NCBI RefSeq assembly: GCF_902148855.1
Contig: NC_043978.1
Location: forward strand, 1,503,152-1,567,151
DNA length: 64,000 nt
Source of the DNA: Sphaeramia orbicularis
Lineage: Eukaryota; Chordata; Actinopteri; Kurtiformes; Apogonidae
Reading direction: 5' to 3'
Shown: in pieces, positions 61,580 through 64,000 of the stretch
Layout: every line of letters begins with the position of its first letter
Position numbering within the stretch: position 1 is the first letter of the stretch
Notes under the pieces: generated by a model
The model's database searches: none
What the model saw: only the letters and a program-made list of their open reading frames with translations
What the model was told of the DNA's origin: nothing
Translations under genes and position numbers: made by a program

Positions 61580-62382
61580 AAAGTATGTTCAAAGAAAGAA
61601 AGGTGGGGGAATAAAATAAAAAGGTATGCGCCAAAGGAAGAAAAGGGGCTGCGGCCCTGCGAGAAAGCGCAGTGGCTCTTTCCTCGCTAGAGAATGGAAA
61701 GAGTCAAAACCTCTGAAATGGGGCAATTCACATCATCGTTAACATGTGATGAAATAGCTTTCATTTCAGTTTTTACCTGCGGAATACCTTTTGTGTCCTG
61801 CTCCGCAGGTTTGCTAACTGTGTGCCTCTTCTTTTTTTTTCTTAAAAGCATGGACTTACCGTCATGCCGAGCTGACCTGTAGGGATTGGCGTGTCGCTTT
61901 GGTCGGCGCACCTTGAAGGATGAGTTCAGGCTCAGACGGAGGGAGGGCGCGGCAGAGAACAAACAGTTGACTTTGTCTTTTTTTCACATTCAAGAGAGCG
62001 GACGGAGCTCAGAGTTCCACCGAGAAGCCGCTTGCAACGTGGAGCTTTGCTAAGCTGTTAGCCAGCGTATGTTGTTTCTTTTGGGACCGTGTACATGTAC
62101 TGGGTGACTGAAAGGAAAAAGCTTGGGCTGGGCTTAAGATGGCAGATGTCGCCAAGTTAGACAGTTGCAAGTCACATGACTAGAAATGCCATGATGTGTC
62201 TTTGGTGGTTTTATTAATTTTCTGGAAGAAACGGACACTCGTAGCGTACCTTTGTTTCCACGTTTGACTGTACTGCCAGTGTCCCATAAGAATGCGTCCG
62301 TCGGCTCAGGTTACACTCCGTTAACCCGTGACGGAGAATTGCAATGCGGAGAATGGGCCGCTCTTTTCGACCTCCATCTCGC

Positions 62383-62570
62383 ATCGCTTCTCGGCCTTTT
62401 GGCTAAGATCAAGTGTAGTATCTGTTCTTATCAGTTTAATATCTGATACGTCCCCTACCCGGGGACCATATATTAAATTGCTTTTTGGCTCAGGGAGCTG
62501 GAGTAGGGGCTTGCTCCATCCGCTCCATGCATCGACCTGGTATTGCAGTGCTTCCCGGAACGGTGCGACA
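62383..62570 (+). ncRNA. U2 snRNA, array unit 6
   Basis: Canonical 5' half; the Sm region is ATTGCTTTTTGG. The seventh U2 would start near 64198, outside the window. Confidence 0.95.
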
Positions 62571-63230
62571 CTTTGTCTCTGTGTGTCAAATGGTAAGAGC
62601 TTGCTGTTGACCTCGTTAGACATCCAACACAACCGCTGTTTGTGTGTGTCTCCTTGGAAAAGGCTTTGGTTAAACCACTGCCTTGCAATTCACTCACAAA
62701 CGGTGGGAGAGAGTCTCTGAAATGTTGTGCCGCTCCGTTTCACTTTGCCCGGGCGGAGATTTACCTGGACCGCTGAGTGTGTTTTCTCGGCCCCGAATGG
62801 CACCCCACAGGGTGGTGGCTCAAACGGGATGGTCCCTTTTGATTAGGCTTAAACGTCAGTTTCCTCTGGGATATCTAAATGCCCGCCCATGCTGGCTAGG
62901 TAAGATTTCGCCCGGTAGTTTCAAGACAAGTAAGGCTATGGAAAACCATGTCTCTTTACCGGGGCCCTGGGCCAATCAGAGGGCGCAACCGTCGACAGTC
63001 AGTGCGGGAGGAGGAGGAGAAAAGCCTCGTGGGCGAATTCCTTGGTGCATGCTTATCCCCCAAATAGAGATTGCTCACACATTTCTCATGTGGCCGGTCA
63101 CCCGCCGGGGATAAAAAATGTCACCGATGGTGCTTTCAGACTGTGCTTTGGGTGCCGCGTGAATGATGGGCGCCATAGGTCAGCTGGGCCTGTCTGTAAA
63201 ACACCCCCTTTTGTGGCGCGCTTGTGCCTC

Positions 63231-63394
63231 ATACTTACCTGGCAGGGGAGACACCATGATCAAGAAGGTGGTTCACCCAGGGCGAGGCTCAACCATTGCA
63301 CTGAGGTTGCGCTGATCCCTGCGAATTCCCCAAATGTGGGAATCTCGACTGCATTATTTCTGGCAGTGGGGGACTGCGTTCGCGCTCTCCCCTC
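63231..63394 (+). ncRNA. U1 snRNA, array unit 7
   Basis: 164 nt with the private change GCTGATCCCTGCG (others GCTGACCCCTGCG) at the base of the main stem. Confidence 0.94.
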
Positions 63395-64000
63395 AAAGTA
63401 TGTTCAAAGAAAGAAAGGTGGGGGCATAAAATAAAAAGGTATGCGCCAAAGGAAGAAAAGGGGCTGCGGCCCTGCGAGAAAGCGCAGTGGCTCTTTCCTC
63501 GCTAGAGAATGGAAAGAGTCAAAAGCTCTGAAATGGGGCAATTCACATCATCGTTAACATGTGATGAAATAGCTTTCATTTCAGTTTTTACCTGCGGAAT
63601 ACCTTTTGTATCCTTCTCCGCAGGTTTGCTAACTGTGTGCAACTTCTTTTTTTTTCTTAAAAGCATGGACTTACCGTCATGCCGAGCTGACCTGTAGGGA
63701 TTGGCGTGTCGCTTTGGTCGGCGCACCTTGAAGGATGAGTTCAGGCTCAGACGGAGGGAGGGCGCGGCAGAGAACAAACAGTTGACTTTGTCTTTTTTTC
63801 ACATTCAAGAGAGCGGACGGAGCTCAGAGTTCCACCGAGAAGCCGCTTGCAACGTGGAGCTTTGCTAAGCTGTTAGCCAGCGTATGTTGTTTCTTTTGGG
63901 ACCGTGTACATGTACTGGGTGACTGAAAGGAAAAAGCTTGGGCTGGGCTTAAGATGGCAGATGTCGCCAAGTTAGACAGTCGAAAGTCACATGACTAGAA

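Larger units (their letters stand above)
52228..64000 (+). repeat. tandem U1-U2 snRNA array, unit about 1816 bp
   Basis: About 6.5 units, cut by the window edge. Each unit has the U1 promoter region, U1, an 806-bp spacer with the U2 promoter, U2, and a 660-bp spacer. U1 starts are 1817, 1819, 1816, 1818, 1815 and 1815 bp apart. Spacers are nearly as similar between units as the genes are, which means concerted evolution. All genes are on the plus strand. Confidence 0.97.

Noticed and set aside
52259-63697. Repeated open frames of 60-171 codons on both strands of the snRNA array
   Set aside because: They fall across U1, U2 and their spacers, recur only because the unit recurs, and have no domain or splice support.

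Overview
This is vertebrate nuclear DNA, almost certainly from a teleost fish. The evidence is spliced exons with GT/AG borders, Rex1-, L2- and L1-type LINEs of the fish kind, hAT-like MITEs, a PIF/Harbinger remnant, long microsatellites, and a tandem array of spliceosomal U1 and U2 snRNA genes. There are no bacterial features. Most long open frames in the window are shadows of repeats.

1-19.9 kb: a minus-strand gene for a secreted or surface group B scavenger-receptor cysteine-rich (SRCR) protein. A signal-peptide exon lies at 19651-19712 and seven tandem SRCR exons run leftward, each about 312 bp, phase 1-1, with 8 cysteines. Each exon sits in a duplicated block of 2.3 or 3.5 kb. Six of the blocks also carry an hAT-type MITE, a tRNA-like SINE head, a (TAA)n run and a plus-strand LINE reverse-transcriptase fragment. 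In four blocks that fragment is split by the same 1.17 kb element. The leftmost SRCR exon has a one-base deletion. The signal exon is one base out of phase with the exon that follows.

19.9-23.4 kb: a telomere-like TTAGG array that flips to CCCTAA, then a 5'-truncated L1-clade LINE.

23.6-30.4 kb: a plus-strand gene of about seven exons encoding roughly 232 residues of a fish protein family without a known role. MITEs lie in its introns and directly after its stop codon.

31-39.8 kb: non-coding DNA with MITEs, minisatellites, a Harbinger transposase C-terminus, a decayed U2 snRNA unit (orphon), an L1 3' fragment and a long L2-type LINE reading frame.

39.9-43.6 kb: a complete-looking minus-strand three-exon gene for a single-V-domain immunoglobulin-superfamily membrane protein of 240 residues (B7/butyrophilin-like). 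A Rex1 LINE lies in its first intron.

44-52.2 kb: repeats, two minisatellites, an inverted second copy of the Harbinger segment and a decayed U1 orphon.

52.2-64 kb: a tandem array with a unit of about 1816 bp, each unit holding one U1 and one U2 gene on the plus strand. Seven U1 and six U2 genes are in the window and the array continues past its right edge. Every U2 in the array has C instead of A at the first base of the Sm site, whereas the decayed U2 orphon at 36.4 kb keeps the canonical base. Together with the SRCR amplification history this is the most interesting signal here.
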